Of a stretch of 64,000 nucleotides of DNA, positions 22,311-34,024 are shown piece by piece. The translations under genes and the position numbers were made by a program. Each line of letters begins with the position of its first letter. Positions within the stretch are counted from its first letter, which is position 1. Location of the stretch: NCBI RefSeq assembly GCF_041378895.1, contig NZ_CP144212.1:2651501-2715500 (forward strand), read 5' to 3'. The notes beneath the pieces are model-generated. The model worked only from the letters and a program-made list of their open reading frames with translations. It searched no databases and had not been told where the DNA came from. Origin of the DNA: Dechloromonas sp. ZY10 (GTDB lineage: Bacteria; Pseudomonadota; Gammaproteobacteria; Burkholderiales; Rhodocyclaceae).

Positions 22311-23099
22311 ATGTCCGACCACTCCCTGCCCTTCTACGAACCGTCCGGTAACGAAATCGCGCTGTTCGAACACGCCTACCGCGAGCGCCTGCCGCTGCTG
22401 ATCAAGGGCCCGACCGGCTGCGGCAAGACCCGCTTCGTCGCGCACATGGCCGCCCGCCTCAAGCTGCCGCTGTACACCGTCGCCTGCCACGACGACCTGA
22501 CCGCCGCTGACCTGGTCGGCCGCCACCTGATCTCCGGCAGCGGCACCTACTGGACCGACGGCCCGCTGACCCGCGCGGTACGCGAAGGCGGCATCTGCTA
22601 CCTCGACGAAGTGGTCGAAGCACGCAAGGACACCACCGTCGTCCTCCATCCGCTGGCCGACGACCGTCGCATCCTGCCGATCGACCGCACCGGCGAGACG
22701 CTCGAAGCCCCGCCCAACTTCATGCTGGTGGTGTCGTATAACCCCGGCTACCAGAACCTGCTCAAGGGCCTCAAGCCCTCGACCCGCCAGCGTTTCGTCT
22801 CGCTGCGCTTCGATTTTCCGTCGGCCGAGCGCGAAAGCTCGATCCTGATCGGCGAAACCGGCTGCGACGGTGATCTGGCCAAGCGCCTGATCGGCATTGC
22901 CCGCGCCTTCCGCGCGCTCAAGGACCGCGATCTCGAAGAAGTGGTCAGTACCCGCCTGCTGGTCTATGCCGCCACCCTGATCAAGTCAGGGATGGACGTT
23001 TCGGTCGCTTGCCGCGCCGCGCTGGTCGAAAGCTTGACCGACGACGAAGAAACGGTCGAAGCCCTGATGGAAATCGTCAACGCGACCTTCGGTCGCTGA
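22311..23099 (+). CDS. norQ: NorQ/CbbQ-type MoxR AAA+ ATPase
   Basis: Cytoplasmic ATPase that works with the VWA protein NorD to activate NorB, probably by helping insertion of the non-heme iron. The 262-residue protein has Walker A GPTGCGKTRF at about residues 38-47, the YLDEVVEARKD Walker B region, the sensor SYNPGYQNLLKGLKPSTRQRF and an arginine-finger region. These match the CbbQ/NirQ/NorQ family closely. Confidence 0.95.
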   Translation: MSDHSLPFYEPSGNEIALFEHAYRERLPLLIKGPTGCGKTRFVAHMAARLKLPLYTVACHDDLTAADLVGRHLISGSGTYWTDGPLTRAVREGGICYLDEVVEARKDTTVVLHPLADDRRILPIDRTGETLEAPPNFMLVVSYNPGYQNLLKGLKPSTRQRFVSLRFDFPSAERESSILIGETGCDGDLAKRLIGIARAFRALKDRDLEEVVSTRLLVYAATLIKSGMDVSVACRAALVESLTDDEETVEALMEIVNATFGR

Positions 23100-23110
23100 G
23101 GAGAAGTGCG

Positions 23111-23539
23111 ATGAGCAGCGAAGACGACTTCGGCATCCCGGAAGAAAAACTCGGCCAGGGTCTGGCCGTTGCCGCCGAAGCCCTGTTTCTGCTCAACCTG
23201 CTGGCCTTTCCCGGCCTCGCCTTTGCCGTTCTGGCCGGGCTCTGGTTCAAATTCCGCCACAGCGCCCCGCCGCTGGCCCGCCAGCATCTCAAGCAGGCCA
23301 CCTGGGTCAGCTTCTGGGGCGGCCTGCTGATCGTCGGCCTCTCCGCCATCATCCTCGCCGCCGGCGGCCTGCAGTCGGAATGGACCTGGGTCACGCTGAT
23401 CCTCTATTTCACCTGCATCCACTCGACCCTGGTGCTGTTCGGCATGTACGCACTGATCAAGGCACTCAACGGGCAGACCTGGCGCTACCCGTTGATCGGC
23501 CCCACGGTCGACGGCGAAAACACCGGAAAATCATCGTGA
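23111..23539 (+). CDS. Unrecognised membrane protein between norQ and the Fe-S gene
   Basis: A 142-residue protein with about three predicted helices (LLNLLAFPGLAFAVLAGLWF, WVSFWGGLLIVGLSAIILAAGG, LILYFTCIHSTLVLFGMYALI). I do not recognise the family. A GAGGAG sequence lies ahead of ATG 23111. The C-terminal tail GPTVDGENTGKSS is encoded by a near-copy of the palindromic repeat (ACGGTCGACGGC at 23504-23515 plus two A tracts), so the repeat seems to have supplied the end of the protein. Its stop codon overlaps the next gene's GTG, implying coupled expression with the Fe-S protein and a role near NorQ/NorD. That role is inferred from position only. Confidence 0.7.
   Translation: MSSEDDFGIPEEKLGQGLAVAAEALFLLNLLAFPGLAFAVLAGLWFKFRHSAPPLARQHLKQATWVSFWGGLLIVGLSAIILAAGGLQSEWTWVTLILYFTCIHSTLVLFGMYALIKALNGQTWRYPLIGPTVDGENTGKSS
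23504..23533. repeat. Near-exact palindromic repeat inside a coding region (site F)
   Basis: ACGGTCGACGGC at 23504-23515 with A tracts GAAAA and GGAAAA downstream. It encodes the C-terminal TVDGENTGK of the preceding membrane protein. Confidence 0.55.
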
Positions 23540-24504
23540 GCAAACCCGCGCTGCAACGCGCCCGGGTACTGGCGCAGATCGCCTTTTTTGCGCTTTTCGC
23601 CCTGACCCCGGTATTCGACCTTTTCCGCTATGACCTGATTGCCGGTCACGCCTGGTTCCTGACCTTTCCCTGGCACCTCGGCATCGACGAATTGATCGCC
23701 GGCACGGGCCACCCGCTCGCCGCCGCCGGCAATATCGTGCTTTTTCTGTTCCTGCCGGTGCTCGGCACGCTGGCACTGATCATCCTGGTCGCCTGGAAGT
23801 GGGGCCGCCTCTATTGCGGCTGGCTGTGCCCGCATTTTTCGGTAGTCGAAACGATCAATCGGCTGATGCTGTTCGCCACCGGCAAGCATTCGCTATGGGA
23901 CAAGAAGACGACGCCACCGTGGGAGCCTGACGGCACGCCGGCGCCGCGCGACAAACGCTACTGGTTTGCGGTCGTCCCCGCCGCCATCGCCTTTGCCTTT
24001 GCCTGGGCCCTGGTCGGCCTGACCTACCTGATGCCACCCTCCCAGGTCTATTCAGGGCTGTTGAACGGTAGCCTGACCCGTGGCGAAGTGATTTTCCTGA
24101 CCGCCGCAACCACCGTCCTCAGCCTCGAATTCCTCTTCGCCCGCCACCTGTTCTGCCGCTACGCCTGCGCGATCGGCCTGTTCCAGAGCTTTGCCTGGAT
24201 GGGTAACAAGAAGGCGATGGTGGTCGGCTTCGAGCGCGAACGCCTGAGCGACTGCGCCAACTGCCTGAATGGCCATGGCTCGGCCTGCGACGCGGTCTGC
24301 CCGATGCGCCTCAAGCCGCGCAACGTCAAGCGCTGGATGTTCGCCTGCACCCAATGCGGCCAGTGCGTCTCGGCCTGCGCCACGGTCAACCGCGAGCATC
24401 CGCAAGGCCAGTTGCTGCGCTGGGTCAGCAACGATGCCGCCAGACGTAACGAAGCCCGCTTTTCAGCGCTATCGCAGACCGACGAAGACGCCGGCGCCCG
24501 CTGA
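23536..24504 (+). CDS. Membrane-bound 4Fe-4S protein (NapH/NosR/CcoG-like)
   Basis: A 322-residue polytopic protein with about five helices and two kinds of cysteine motif. Membrane-edge CxxxCP-type sites are LYCGWLCPHF and FCRYACAIGLFQ. Cytoplasmic ferredoxin-type clusters are SDCANCLNGHGSACDAVCPM and FACTQCGQCVSACATVN. This pattern is shared by NapH, NosR C-terminal parts and CcoG, which move electrons or assist metal-centre assembly. The GTG start overlaps the previous stop codon. Position between norQ and norD suggests a role in maturing or feeding NO reductase; this is inferred. Confidence 0.8.
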   Translation: MSKPALQRARVLAQIAFFALFALTPVFDLFRYDLIAGHAWFLTFPWHLGIDELIAGTGHPLAAAGNIVLFLFLPVLGTLALIILVAWKWGRLYCGWLCPHFSVVETINRLMLFATGKHSLWDKKTTPPWEPDGTPAPRDKRYWFAVVPAAIAFAFAWALVGLTYLMPPSQVYSGLLNGSLTRGEVIFLTAATTVLSLEFLFARHLFCRYACAIGLFQSFAWMGNKKAMVVGFERERLSDCANCLNGHGSACDAVCPMRLKPRNVKRWMFACTQCGQCVSACATVNREHPQGQLLRWVSNDAARRNEARFSALSQTDEDAGAR

Positions 24505-24548
24505 AGTCAGCGCACTGCCCCCTCAACCTGAATGCTCGCCCCAAAAAA

Positions 24549-26390
24549 ATGGAAGAACTGATCGGCAAACTCTGGCATAACTGGGTCACCAAGGCCGCCG
24601 GCGGCCATTACCCGGCTGCCGCCGTCAAGCTGGTCGAGGTTGAGAAAACCGCCGGCATCCTGTTCCGCGCCTTTGGCGGTGACCCTGGGCTGAACGTTGC
24701 TGCCGCCACGCTCGACGCCCACGGCGCCCGCCGCAACTGGTTGCAACGCTTGGCCGGCAGCGGCGAAAAGGTCGCGCAGGCCCGCCGCGACGCCGAAACC
24801 CTGCGCCTGCCGCCGGAAATCGCCGCCTTCCCCGATAAAGCGCTGAACCGCGACCTCTACCTGTGGCTGGCTGCGCTCGCCGCCTGCGATGTTTCGCCAC
24901 AGCGCGGCTGGCTGATTCGCAATCAGCACGCCACCCAGGCTGCCTTGCTGCGCTTTCCCGGACTCAAACCGCGCTACGAACGGCTGGTTGCCGCGCACCT
25001 GGCCAACCGCATCGGCCCCGAGCAAATGCTGCCCGACGAGGCCGCGCAGGAAAATGCCCTGCGCGCCGCACTGCTTGATCCCGGCTCGGTCGCCGGCCTG
25101 CCGCCGCTCAATTCGCTGAAGGCCAAGCCGCCGCAGCCGGTACTGCTGTGGCTGATCGCCGCCGACGAACCGGCTGTGGCGCCACTCGGCAACCTGCCCG
25201 ACGAACAACTGCCAACCGAAGGCAGCAGCCAGACCGACGCGCGCAAGGAAGCGCACAAGGCCGAACAGGTGGAGAAGCCGGACAACAAGGCACCGGTACT
25301 GGCGATGTTCCGCGCCGAAAGCCTGCCAACCTGGGCCGAATACGTGCGGGTGAACCGCGCCTTCGACGAGGACGAGAATCCGGACGCGCAGAACGCCGCG
25401 CGCGACCTCGACCGGCTGTCATTGATGCGCGACGGGGAAACCGGCAAGTCGCGGGTCAAGTTCGACCTTGATCTGCCTTCGGCGGCCGAGGACGATACCC
25501 CGATCGGTCCCGGCATTGCATTGCCGGAATGGGATTACCGCAAGGAACTGATGCAGGAAAAACACTGCCTGCTGCAACCGATGGTTGCGCAGGATGCCGA
25601 ACCGGCGGCGCTGCCTGGCCCGCTGGTCGCCACCGCCAAGAAGCTGCGCGGCCAGTTCGCTGCGCTGGCGCCGCAGCGCCGCTGGCTCAAGGCGCAGCCC
25701 GACGGCCCGGAGCTCGATCTCGACAATTGCGTGCGTAACCAGGCCGACCGCCTCTGCGGGCAAACTCCGGAAGCCGGCAGCTATCTGGCGCAGGCCCGTT
25801 GCGAACGCGACCTCGCCTGCCTGCTGCTGGCCGACCTGTCGATGTCCACCGACGCGCCGATTTCCGACACCCATCGCATCGTCGACGTGATCCGTGATTC
25901 GCTGCTTCTTTTTTCCGAAGCGCTGACTGCCACCGGCGACCGCTTCGGGATTTACGGTTTTTCGTCGTTGCGCCGGCAGAACGTCCGCTTCCACCTGCTC
26001 AAGGATTTCGGCCAACGCTATGATGCTGCCGCCCGCGGCCGGATTCTGGCGCTCAAACCCGGCTTTTACACGCGGATGGGCGCCGCGCTGCGCCAGGCCG
26101 CCGCAATCCTGGCCGAACAGCCGGCCAGCCGTCGGCTGCTGCTGATCATTACCGACGGCAAGCCCAACGACCTCGACCTCTACGACTCGCGTTACGGCAT
26201 CGAAGATACCCGGATGGCAGTGCACGAAGCCCGCCGCCTCGGACTGACGCCATTCTGTGTCACCATCGACCGCGAAGCTGGCGCTTACCTCCCCTACCTG
26301 TTCGGCCCGGCGGGTTTCTGCGTCATCCGCAAGCCCGAAGAATTGCCCAAACGCCTGCCCCTGCTTTATGCTCAACTGACCCGCCAATAG
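24549..26390 (+). CDS. norD: NorD, VWA-domain activator of NO reductase
   Basis: A 613-residue soluble protein that acts with NorQ. The first 350 or so residues are helical and poorly conserved, with a charged linker rich in Glu/Lys. The C-terminal von Willebrand A domain (about 415-605) carries the MIDAS motif in LLLADLSMSTDAP, the GIYGFSS segment, a conserved Thr near YTRMGAALRQAAAIL and LLLIITDGKPNDLDLYD. These match NorD. It ends 74 bases before the Crp/Fnr regulator gene. Confidence 0.93.
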   Translation: MEELIGKLWHNWVTKAAGGHYPAAAVKLVEVEKTAGILFRAFGGDPGLNVAAATLDAHGARRNWLQRLAGSGEKVAQARRDAETLRLPPEIAAFPDKALNRDLYLWLAALAACDVSPQRGWLIRNQHATQAALLRFPGLKPRYERLVAAHLANRIGPEQMLPDEAAQENALRAALLDPGSVAGLPPLNSLKAKPPQPVLLWLIAADEPAVAPLGNLPDEQLPTEGSSQTDARKEAHKAEQVEKPDNKAPVLAMFRAESLPTWAEYVRVNRAFDEDENPDAQNAARDLDRLSLMRDGETGKSRVKFDLDLPSAAEDDTPIGPGIALPEWDYRKELMQEKHCLLQPMVAQDAEPAALPGPLVATAKKLRGQFAALAPQRRWLKAQPDGPELDLDNCVRNQADRLCGQTPEAGSYLAQARCERDLACLLLADLSMSTDAPISDTHRIVDVIRDSLLLFSEALTATGDRFGIYGFSSLRRQNVRFHLLKDFGQRYDAAARGRILALKPGFYTRMGAALRQAAAILAEQPASRRLLLIITDGKPNDLDLYDSRYGIEDTRMAVHEARRLGLTPFCVTIDREAGAYLPYLFGPAGFCVIRKPEELPKRLPLLYAQLTRQ

Positions 26391-26403
26391 CTAATCAAAA
26401 AGG

Positions 26404-26420
26404 AGGATTGCGACCATCCT
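26404..26420. promoter_or_regulatory. Inverted repeat upstream of the Crp/Fnr gene
   Basis: AGGAT and ATCCT flank a seven-base centre, 45 bases before the start codon of the regulator. It could be an operator, but it does not match the TTGAT-N4-ATCAA consensus and may be chance. Confidence 0.3.
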
Positions 26421-26464
26421 ACCCGGGTGCGAACATCCCCCCCTTCGGATTCACTACCCTGCCC

Positions 26465-27160
26465 ATGCCGAACTCACAACCGATCAATATCGAAGCCCTG
26501 CTTGCCAACATCCCCCTGTTCAATGGCCTGGCGCCCGAGGAAATCGCCCGGATCGCCCGCGGCACGCGCGAGATCAACGCCAGCAAGGGCGAAATCCTGT
26601 TCCACAAGGGCGACCCGTGCAACGGCTTCCACCTGCTGGTATACGGTCAGATCAAACTGGCCTTCACCTCATCGCAAGGCACCGAGAAAGTGGTCGAGAT
26701 CCTGACCCAGGGACAGAGCTTCGGCGAGGCGGTGATGTTCATGGAGAAGCCCTACATCGTCTTCGCCCAGGCGCTGACCGATACCCTGCTGCTGCACATC
26801 TCCAAGAACGCGGTGTTTGACGAACTGGCGCGCGACCACAATCTCTGCCGCAAAATGCTGGCTGGCATGGCAATGCGTCTGCATCAACTGATGAACGACG
26901 TTGAATCGTATTCGCTGCACTCGGGCAAGCAGCGGATCATCGGCTACCTGCTGCGCGAACTGCCGGAAGTCGAAGGCAGCGGCAAAAACGTGGTGATCAC
27001 CCTGCCGACCAACAAGGGCATCATCGCCTCGCGCCTCAACCTGACCCAGGAACACTTCTCGCGCATCCTGCACGAGCTTTCAGAAGACGGCCTGATCGTC
27101 GTCGAAGGCCGCAAAATCCACATTCCCTGCGTTGCCAACCTGAAGAAGCACGAAGGCTGA
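26465..27160 (+). CDS. Crp/Fnr-family regulator, probably Dnr/NnrR-like
   Basis: A 231-residue transcription regulator. A cyclic-nucleotide-binding-type beta roll occupies about residues 15-130, a long dimerisation helix about 130-165, and a winged helix the C-terminus. The recognition helix region RLNLTQEHFSRILHEL keeps the Glu and Ser-Arg residues that contact TTGAT-type half sites in FNR. There is no N-terminal cysteine cluster, so it is not an oxygen-sensing FNR with a 4Fe-4S cluster; a heme-based NO sensor of the Dnr type fits the nor neighbourhood. ATG 26465 gives the normal N-terminus. The signal it senses is inferred. Confidence 0.85.
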   Translation: MPNSQPINIEALLANIPLFNGLAPEEIARIARGTREINASKGEILFHKGDPCNGFHLLVYGQIKLAFTSSQGTEKVVEILTQGQSFGEAVMFMEKPYIVFAQALTDTLLLHISKNAVFDELARDHNLCRKMLAGMAMRLHQLMNDVESYSLHSGKQRIIGYLLRELPEVEGSGKNVVITLPTNKGIIASRLNLTQEHFSRILHELSEDGLIVVEGRKIHIPCVANLKKHEG

Positions 27161-27191
27161 AGCCGCAGCAGCGACCTGCCTGCTGCAACGA

Positions 27192-27223
27192 CAACGGCGC
27201 CAGATTCGGCGCCGTTGCTTTTT
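27192..27223 (+). terminator. Terminator of the Crp/Fnr gene
   Basis: A perfect ten-pair stem CAACGGCGCC / GGCGCCGTTG with a six-base loop, followed by five T. It lies 31 bases after the stop codon. Confidence 0.9.
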
Positions 27224-27247
27224 CTCGGCTGCGGCCGCTGGGGTTTT

Positions 27248-27281
27248 TGCAGCGGTTCACGGTCGACCGTGAACCGCTGCA
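27248..27281. repeat. 34-bp perfect palindrome containing the repeat core (site G)
   Basis: The exact core ACGGTCGACCGT is at 27259-27270. The inverted symmetry extends without a mismatch for 17 bases on each side (arms GCAGCGGTTCACGGTC / GACCGTGAACCGCTGC plus flanking T/A). It lies between the convergent Crp/Fnr and hppA genes, eight bases from the hppA stop codon. With T-rich flanks on both sides it may also terminate transcription. Confidence 0.92.
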
Positions 27282-27288
27282 TTTTTGC

Positions 27289-29343
<2,055 letters not shown>

Positions 29344-29591
29344 CACACACCCCCTGCGTCGATGAAACACTCGGCCGGTCGGGATGACCGGCCACAGCAA
29401 CCAAACCAGAAAACACTCCTGAACCTGATCACACAAACAACTCACTGACAGCCCAGGTGGCCTGGCGGGGCTTTCTGCGGCGACCGGTAACTGGCGCCCG
29501 CCCCCGACCAACAGGCTGGCTAACCCTCTCCAGCCTCTGGGAAATCAGTGTTGTGCTACGTCCTCTCGGTTTGAAACGAGAGTTATCAGGA
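29344..29591. other. Gap between PPi-phosphofructokinase and hppA
   Basis: The 248 bases contain an inverted repeat CTCTCG / CGAGAG with an eight-base loop at 29562-29581, just after the phosphofructokinase stop codon. It has no U run, so I do not call it a terminator. No gene is seen. Confidence 0.4.
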
Positions 29592-30863
29592 TCAAACAGC
29601 AAATGCGGCGAGCTTTTTCTCTACAGCGTTATTCTGCAAACGAACATAGTCGGGCAACCCGGCCCGGAACGGCGGCGGTGCCTCGCCCTCGATCAAGGGC
29701 TGCAAATAGCGGCGGCAGGCATCGGTAATCTGAAAACCGTCGGCCGAGATGAATTCGGCCGGCATCTTGCGTTCGACATTGGCCACAGCGGCCAGTGGCA
29801 CCTCGCCGATATGCCAGCGATACGGCGCATCCGCCTCGCGGACGATGGTCGCCATCACCGCGTTTTTTCCCTGCAGGGCGAGGTCGACCGCAGCCACGCC
29901 CAAGGCGTGCGCCTGTTCGAGATCGGTCCGCGAAGCCAGGTGGCGGGCCGAACGCTGCAGATAATCGGCGAGCGCCCAATGGTATTTGTGACCGAGACGG
30001 TCCTTGATCAATTGCGCGACGTACTGGCCGACGCCACCCAGCTGCGCATGCCCGAAGGCATCGCGACTGCCGCTCTCGGCCAGCAAATGACCGGCTGCAT
30101 CACGCAAACCTTCGGAAACGGCCACCGTGCAATAGCCGTAATCGCGTACGCACTGGTCCACGCGGGCGAGGAAGGCCTCGGGGTCGAACGGCACCTCCGG
30201 GAACAGCAACAAATGGGGCGGTTCGCCGGCCTGCTCGGCGGCCAGGCCGCAGGCCGCAGTGATCCAGCCGGCGTGGCGGCCCATCACTTCAAGGACGAAA
30301 ATCCTGGTCGAGGTGCGCGCCATCGACGCGACATCGTAGCCGGCCTCGCGGATCGAGGTCGCAACGTACTTGGCGACCGAACCGAAGCCGGGACAGCAAT
30401 CGGTCAGCGGCAGATCGTTGTCGATGGTCTTGGGAATCCCGACACAGACCACCGGATACCCCATCGCCTCCGAAATCTGCGACACCTTCCACGCGGTGTC
30501 CATCGAATCGTTACCGCCGTTGTAGAAGAAATAGCCGATCTCATGGGCGCGAAAGACCTCGATCAGCCGTTCGTACTGCGCGCGATGCTGCTCCAGACTC
30601 TTCAGCTTGTAGCGGCAGGAGCCGAAAGCGCCGCCCGGTGTCTGCAGCAGGCGGGCAATATCGGCATCGGACTCTCTGCTGGTGTCGATCAGATCCTCGG
30701 TCAGCGCGCCGATGATCCCGTCGCGCCCGGCCAGCACCTTGCCGATTTTTTCCGGGTGCAGCAAATGCAAACGGCGCGCTTCCTGAATCAGGCCGCACGC
30801 CGTTGCATTGATGACCGCAGTCACACCTCCCGACTGCGCATAGAAGGCATTGATCGCGGCCAT
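29592..30863 (-). CDS. pfp: Pyrophosphate-dependent 6-phosphofructokinase
   Basis: Interconverts fructose 6-phosphate and fructose 1,6-bisphosphate with PPi instead of ATP. The 423-residue product has QSGGVTAVINA at the N-terminus, the phosphoryl-donor motif GGNDSM where ATP enzymes have GGDGS, and the active-site PKTIDNDLPLTD. The sugar-binding segment EVMGRHAGWITA is intact. The Asp/Asn at the donor motif is the usual marker for PPi use. Its reaction is reversible and can produce PPi in gluconeogenesis, which the adjacent proton-pumping pyrophosphatase could use. The start has GGAG nearby. Confidence 0.9.
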   Translation of the reverse strand: MAAINAFYAQSGGVTAVINATACGLIQEARRLHLLHPEKIGKVLAGRDGIIGALTEDLIDTSRESDADIARLLQTPGGAFGSCRYKLKSLEQHRAQYERLIEVFRAHEIGYFFYNGGNDSMDTAWKVSQISEAMGYPVVCVGIPKTIDNDLPLTDCCPGFGSVAKYVATSIREAGYDVASMARTSTRIFVLEVMGRHAGWITAACGLAAEQAGEPPHLLLFPEVPFDPEAFLARVDQCVRDYGYCTVAVSEGLRDAAGHLLAESGSRDAFGHAQLGGVGQYVAQLIKDRLGHKYHWALADYLQRSARHLASRTDLEQAHALGVAAVDLALQGKNAVMATIVREADAPYRWHIGEVPLAAVANVERKMPAEFISADGFQITDACRRYLQPLIEGEAPPPFRAGLPDYVRLQNNAVEKKLAAFAV

Positions 30864-30887
30864 GGGCTTCTCCTTACATGGGAGGAA

Positions 30888-31559
<672 letters not shown>

Positions 31560-31651
31560 TTATAAAAGTTGTACTACTGAAACCTGTTCTCGACCGCTTT
31601 CGATCTTGTGGCGCTGCCGCCTGTGTTTTTTCGAAAAAAGTACTCGCTATT

Positions 31652-32419
31652 TCAGACCCGGTCAAACAGTTTGCGCATCCGCTCGGCATCTTCCGGCGTA
31701 TCCACACCGGGTGCCGGCGCAGCGTCGATCAGCGCGACGCTGATGCGGTAGCCATGCCACAGCGCACGCAACTGCTCGAGCGATTCGAACTGTTCGGTCG
31801 GCGCCGGAGCCAGGCCGGCATAGGCTTTGAGGAAAGCCGCCCGGTAAGCGTAGAGACCGACATGGCGCAAGGCCGGCAAGCCCGCCGGCAGCACGCTGCG
31901 GTCACGGGCGAAATCGTCGCGGGCGTAGGGCAGCGGTGCGCGCGAGAAATACGCGGCGTCGCCATCGGCGCGGCACACCACCTTGACCACATTGGGGTTG
32001 AAAAACTCTTCGGCGGCGGCAATCGGGTGCGCCACCGTCGCAATATCGGCGCCGCTGGCCGCCAGTTGCCGGGCGGTTTGCAGGATCACCGCCGGTTCGA
32101 TCAGCGGTTCGTCGCCCTGCACGTTCACCACCAGCGTATCGCTGGCCCAGCCGCGCTGGGCGACCACTTCAGCCAGCCGGTCGGTGCCGGTGGGATGGTC
32201 GCCGCGGGTCATGATTGCGGCGACCTCGTGCGCGCAGCAGGCAGCATGCACCCGTTCGTCGTCGGTCGCGACCCAGATTTCCTCGGCCCCGGACTGCCGT
32301 GCCCGCTCGGCCACACGCACCACCATCGGCTTGCCGCCGAGGTCGAGCAAGGGCTTGCCGGGCAGGCGGGTCGAGGCGTAGCGGGCCGGGATGACGACCT
32401 TGAACGCCGGGGTCGGCAT
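31652..32419 (-). CDS. kdsB: 3-deoxy-manno-octulosonate cytidylyltransferase
   Basis: Activates Kdo with CTP for lipid A-core synthesis. At 255 residues it has the normal length. The N-terminal nucleotide-binding segment [19 protein letters not shown], the [13 protein letters not shown] motif and the [13 protein letters not shown] block identify it. Its ATG overlaps the last base of the Trm112-like gene, and lpxK lies next upstream, so the three form a lipid A-related operon. Confidence 0.97.
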   Translation of the reverse strand: MPTPAFKVVIPARYASTRLPGKPLLDLGGKPMVVRVAERARQSGAEEIWVATDDERVHAACCAHEVAAIMTRGDHPTGTDRLAEVVAQRGWASDTLVVNVQGDEPLIEPAVILQTARQLAASGADIATVAHPIAAAEEFFNPNVVKVVCRADGDAAYFSRAPLPYARDDFARDRSVLPAGLPALRHVGLYAYRAAFLKAYAGLAPAPTEQFESLEQLRALWHGYRISVALIDAAPAPGVDTPEDAERMRKLFDRV

Positions 32420-32595
32420 TACTGGCCTTCCGCTTCGAGGCGGCGAGCCTCGTCGACCAGCATCACCGGAATGTCATCGCGCACCGGGAAGGCCAGCTTG
32501 CACGGCTTGCAGACCAGTTCCTGTTCATTCTTGCGATGTTCCAGATTGCCCTTGCAGATCGGGCAGACAAGGATGTCAAGCAGCCTGGCGTCCAC
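32419..32595 (-). CDS. Trm112-like (YcaR/UPF0434) zinc-ribbon protein
   Basis: A 58-residue protein starting at GTG 32595 with GAGGAG upstream. It has the zinc-binding pair CPICKG and CKPCK, then the conserved [18 protein letters not shown]. The family is commonly found between lpxK and kdsB, as here. It overlaps lpxK at its start by 20 bases and kdsB at its end by one base. Function in bacteria is not settled; eukaryotic Trm112 activates methyltransferases. Confidence 0.88.
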   Translation of the reverse strand: MDARLLDILVCPICKGNLEHRKNEQELVCKPCKLAFPVRDDIPVMLVDEARRLEAEGQ

Positions 32596-33607
32596 GGAGT
32601 TTCTCCTCAACGAGTTCAATCAGCGCCGGCGGCAGTTCCGCCTCGACCGGCAGGTACCAGGCTTCGCCCGGCACAAGAGCCAAACATTTTACTGCATCCT
32701 TCTCGGTCATCAGCAGGATATCGTCGCCAGCAAAGGATAAATCGGCAACGGTATAGGCATGATGGTCGGGAAAGGGATGGGCGACGAAATCGATGCCCAA
32801 GCCCAGCAAGGTGGCGAAGAAGCGTCCGGGATCGCCGATTCCGGCCAGGGCATGCACCCGGCGGCCGGCAAAGTATCCGGCCTCGACCGCTGCTGCCGGC
32901 CGGTCCAGCCGTTCGAAACGTCCTGGCTGCAAGGTCATCGGAAAATATGCCGGACCGGCCGGCAACTCGACGCCCGGTGGCAGCATGGTTGCCGCCCCGG
33001 AAAAATTGCCGATCACCGCGTCGACCGTGGATAACCGCGACAAGGGTTCGCGCAGCGGCCCCAGGGGCAGGCGCCAGCCGTTGCCAGCGCCACGCCCGTC
33101 GAATACCGCCAGTTCGACATCGCGCGCCAAACGCAAATGCTGCAAGCCGTCGTCGCAGAGAATCAGATCGACCTGCGGCTGCGCCGCCAGTAGCGCCCGC
33201 GCCGCCGCGCCCCGGTCGCGTCCGACATAAACCGGCACACCACTACGCCGGGCAAGCAACAGCGGCTCGTCGCCAACCTCAGATGCAACGCTGTCGGCAG
33301 TGACCGCGACCACGCCGTCGCCCCGCCGGCCATAGCCCCGGCTGACGATCCCCGGCTGCCAGCCGCGTGCCGCCAGCCTGCGGGCCAGCCACAGGGTCAG
33401 CGGGGTCTTCCCGGCGCCGCCGACGGTCAGGTTGCCGACCACCAGCACCGGAACCGGCAAGCGTTGCGGCTGCGCCCGTCGCCGCTGCCAGCCGGAAACC
33501 AGCACGAACAAGGCATGCAGCGGCAACAATGGCCACAACAGGAACAACAACGCCGGCGTCAGCCGGCGTTGGAACCATTGGCGTTGCAGCCAGCGGGCAA
33601 ACATCAC
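32576..33607 (-). CDS. lpxK: Tetraacyldisaccharide 4'-kinase
   Basis: Phosphorylates the lipid A precursor at the 4' position at the inner membrane. The 343-residue protein has an N-terminal hydrophobic helix ([22 protein letters not shown]), the Walker A region [17 protein letters not shown] at about 60-76, SRGYGRRG, the [13 protein letters not shown] motif and [12 protein letters not shown]. It overlaps exbD upstream by four bases and the Trm112-like gene downstream. Confidence 0.95.
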   Translation of the reverse strand: MMFARWLQRQWFQRRLTPALLFLLWPLLPLHALFVLVSGWQRRRAQPQRLPVPVLVVGNLTVGGAGKTPLTLWLARRLAARGWQPGIVSRGYGRRGDGVVAVTADSVASEVGDEPLLLARRSGVPVYVGRDRGAAARALLAAQPQVDLILCDDGLQHLRLARDVELAVFDGRGAGNGWRLPLGPLREPLSRLSTVDAVIGNFSGAATMLPPGVELPAGPAYFPMTLQPGRFERLDRPAAAVEAGYFAGRRVHALAGIGDPGRFFATLLGLGIDFVAHPFPDHHAYTVADLSFAGDDILLMTEKDAVKCLALVPGEAWYLPVEAELPPALIELVEEKLRGRQAA

Positions 33608-34020
33608 TGCGCCGTCTGGGTAGCGAAGGAAATGTGCGGGTAGCCTGCGGTCTGCGCCGCCTGCATCACATCGACCACGCTCTGGTGGGTCGCCTTGGCG
33701 TCGGCATTGATCACGATGACCGGATCGTTGCGGCTGCCGGCGGCGCGGCGCAGCGCATCGGAAATCGCCGGCACGTTGCTGTTGGCCAGCGGCGATTTGT
33801 TGATCAGGACCTGGCCACTGGCGGTCACCGCGACGTCAATCTCGTTCGGCTGCTCGGCCTGCTTTCCGGCTTCGGCAGTCGGCAGGTTGATTTCCAGCCC
33901 GGAGAACTTGGAGTAGGTGGTCGTCAGCATCAGGAAAATGATGATCACCAGCAACACGTCGATCATCGGCACCAGGTTGATTTCCGGCTCTTCGCGAGCG
34001 GCTCCGCGACGGAAGTTCAT
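33604..34020 (-). CDS. exbD: ExbD/TolR-type biopolymer transport protein
   Basis: A 138-residue protein with one N-terminal membrane helix (INLVPMIDVLLVIIIFLML) that includes the essential membrane Asp, and a periplasmic C-terminal domain. With the ExbB-like protein it uses the proton gradient to energise TonB- or Tol-type partners. No tonB gene is adjacent. It starts four bases after the exbB stop codon. Confidence 0.88.
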   Translation of the reverse strand: MNFRRGAAREEPEINLVPMIDVLLVIIIFLMLTTTYSKFSGLEINLPTAEAGKQAEQPNEIDVAVTASGQVLINKSPLANSNVPAISDALRRAAGSRNDPVIVINADAKATHQSVVDVMQAAQTAGYPHISFATQTAQ

Positions 34021-34024
34021 GATT

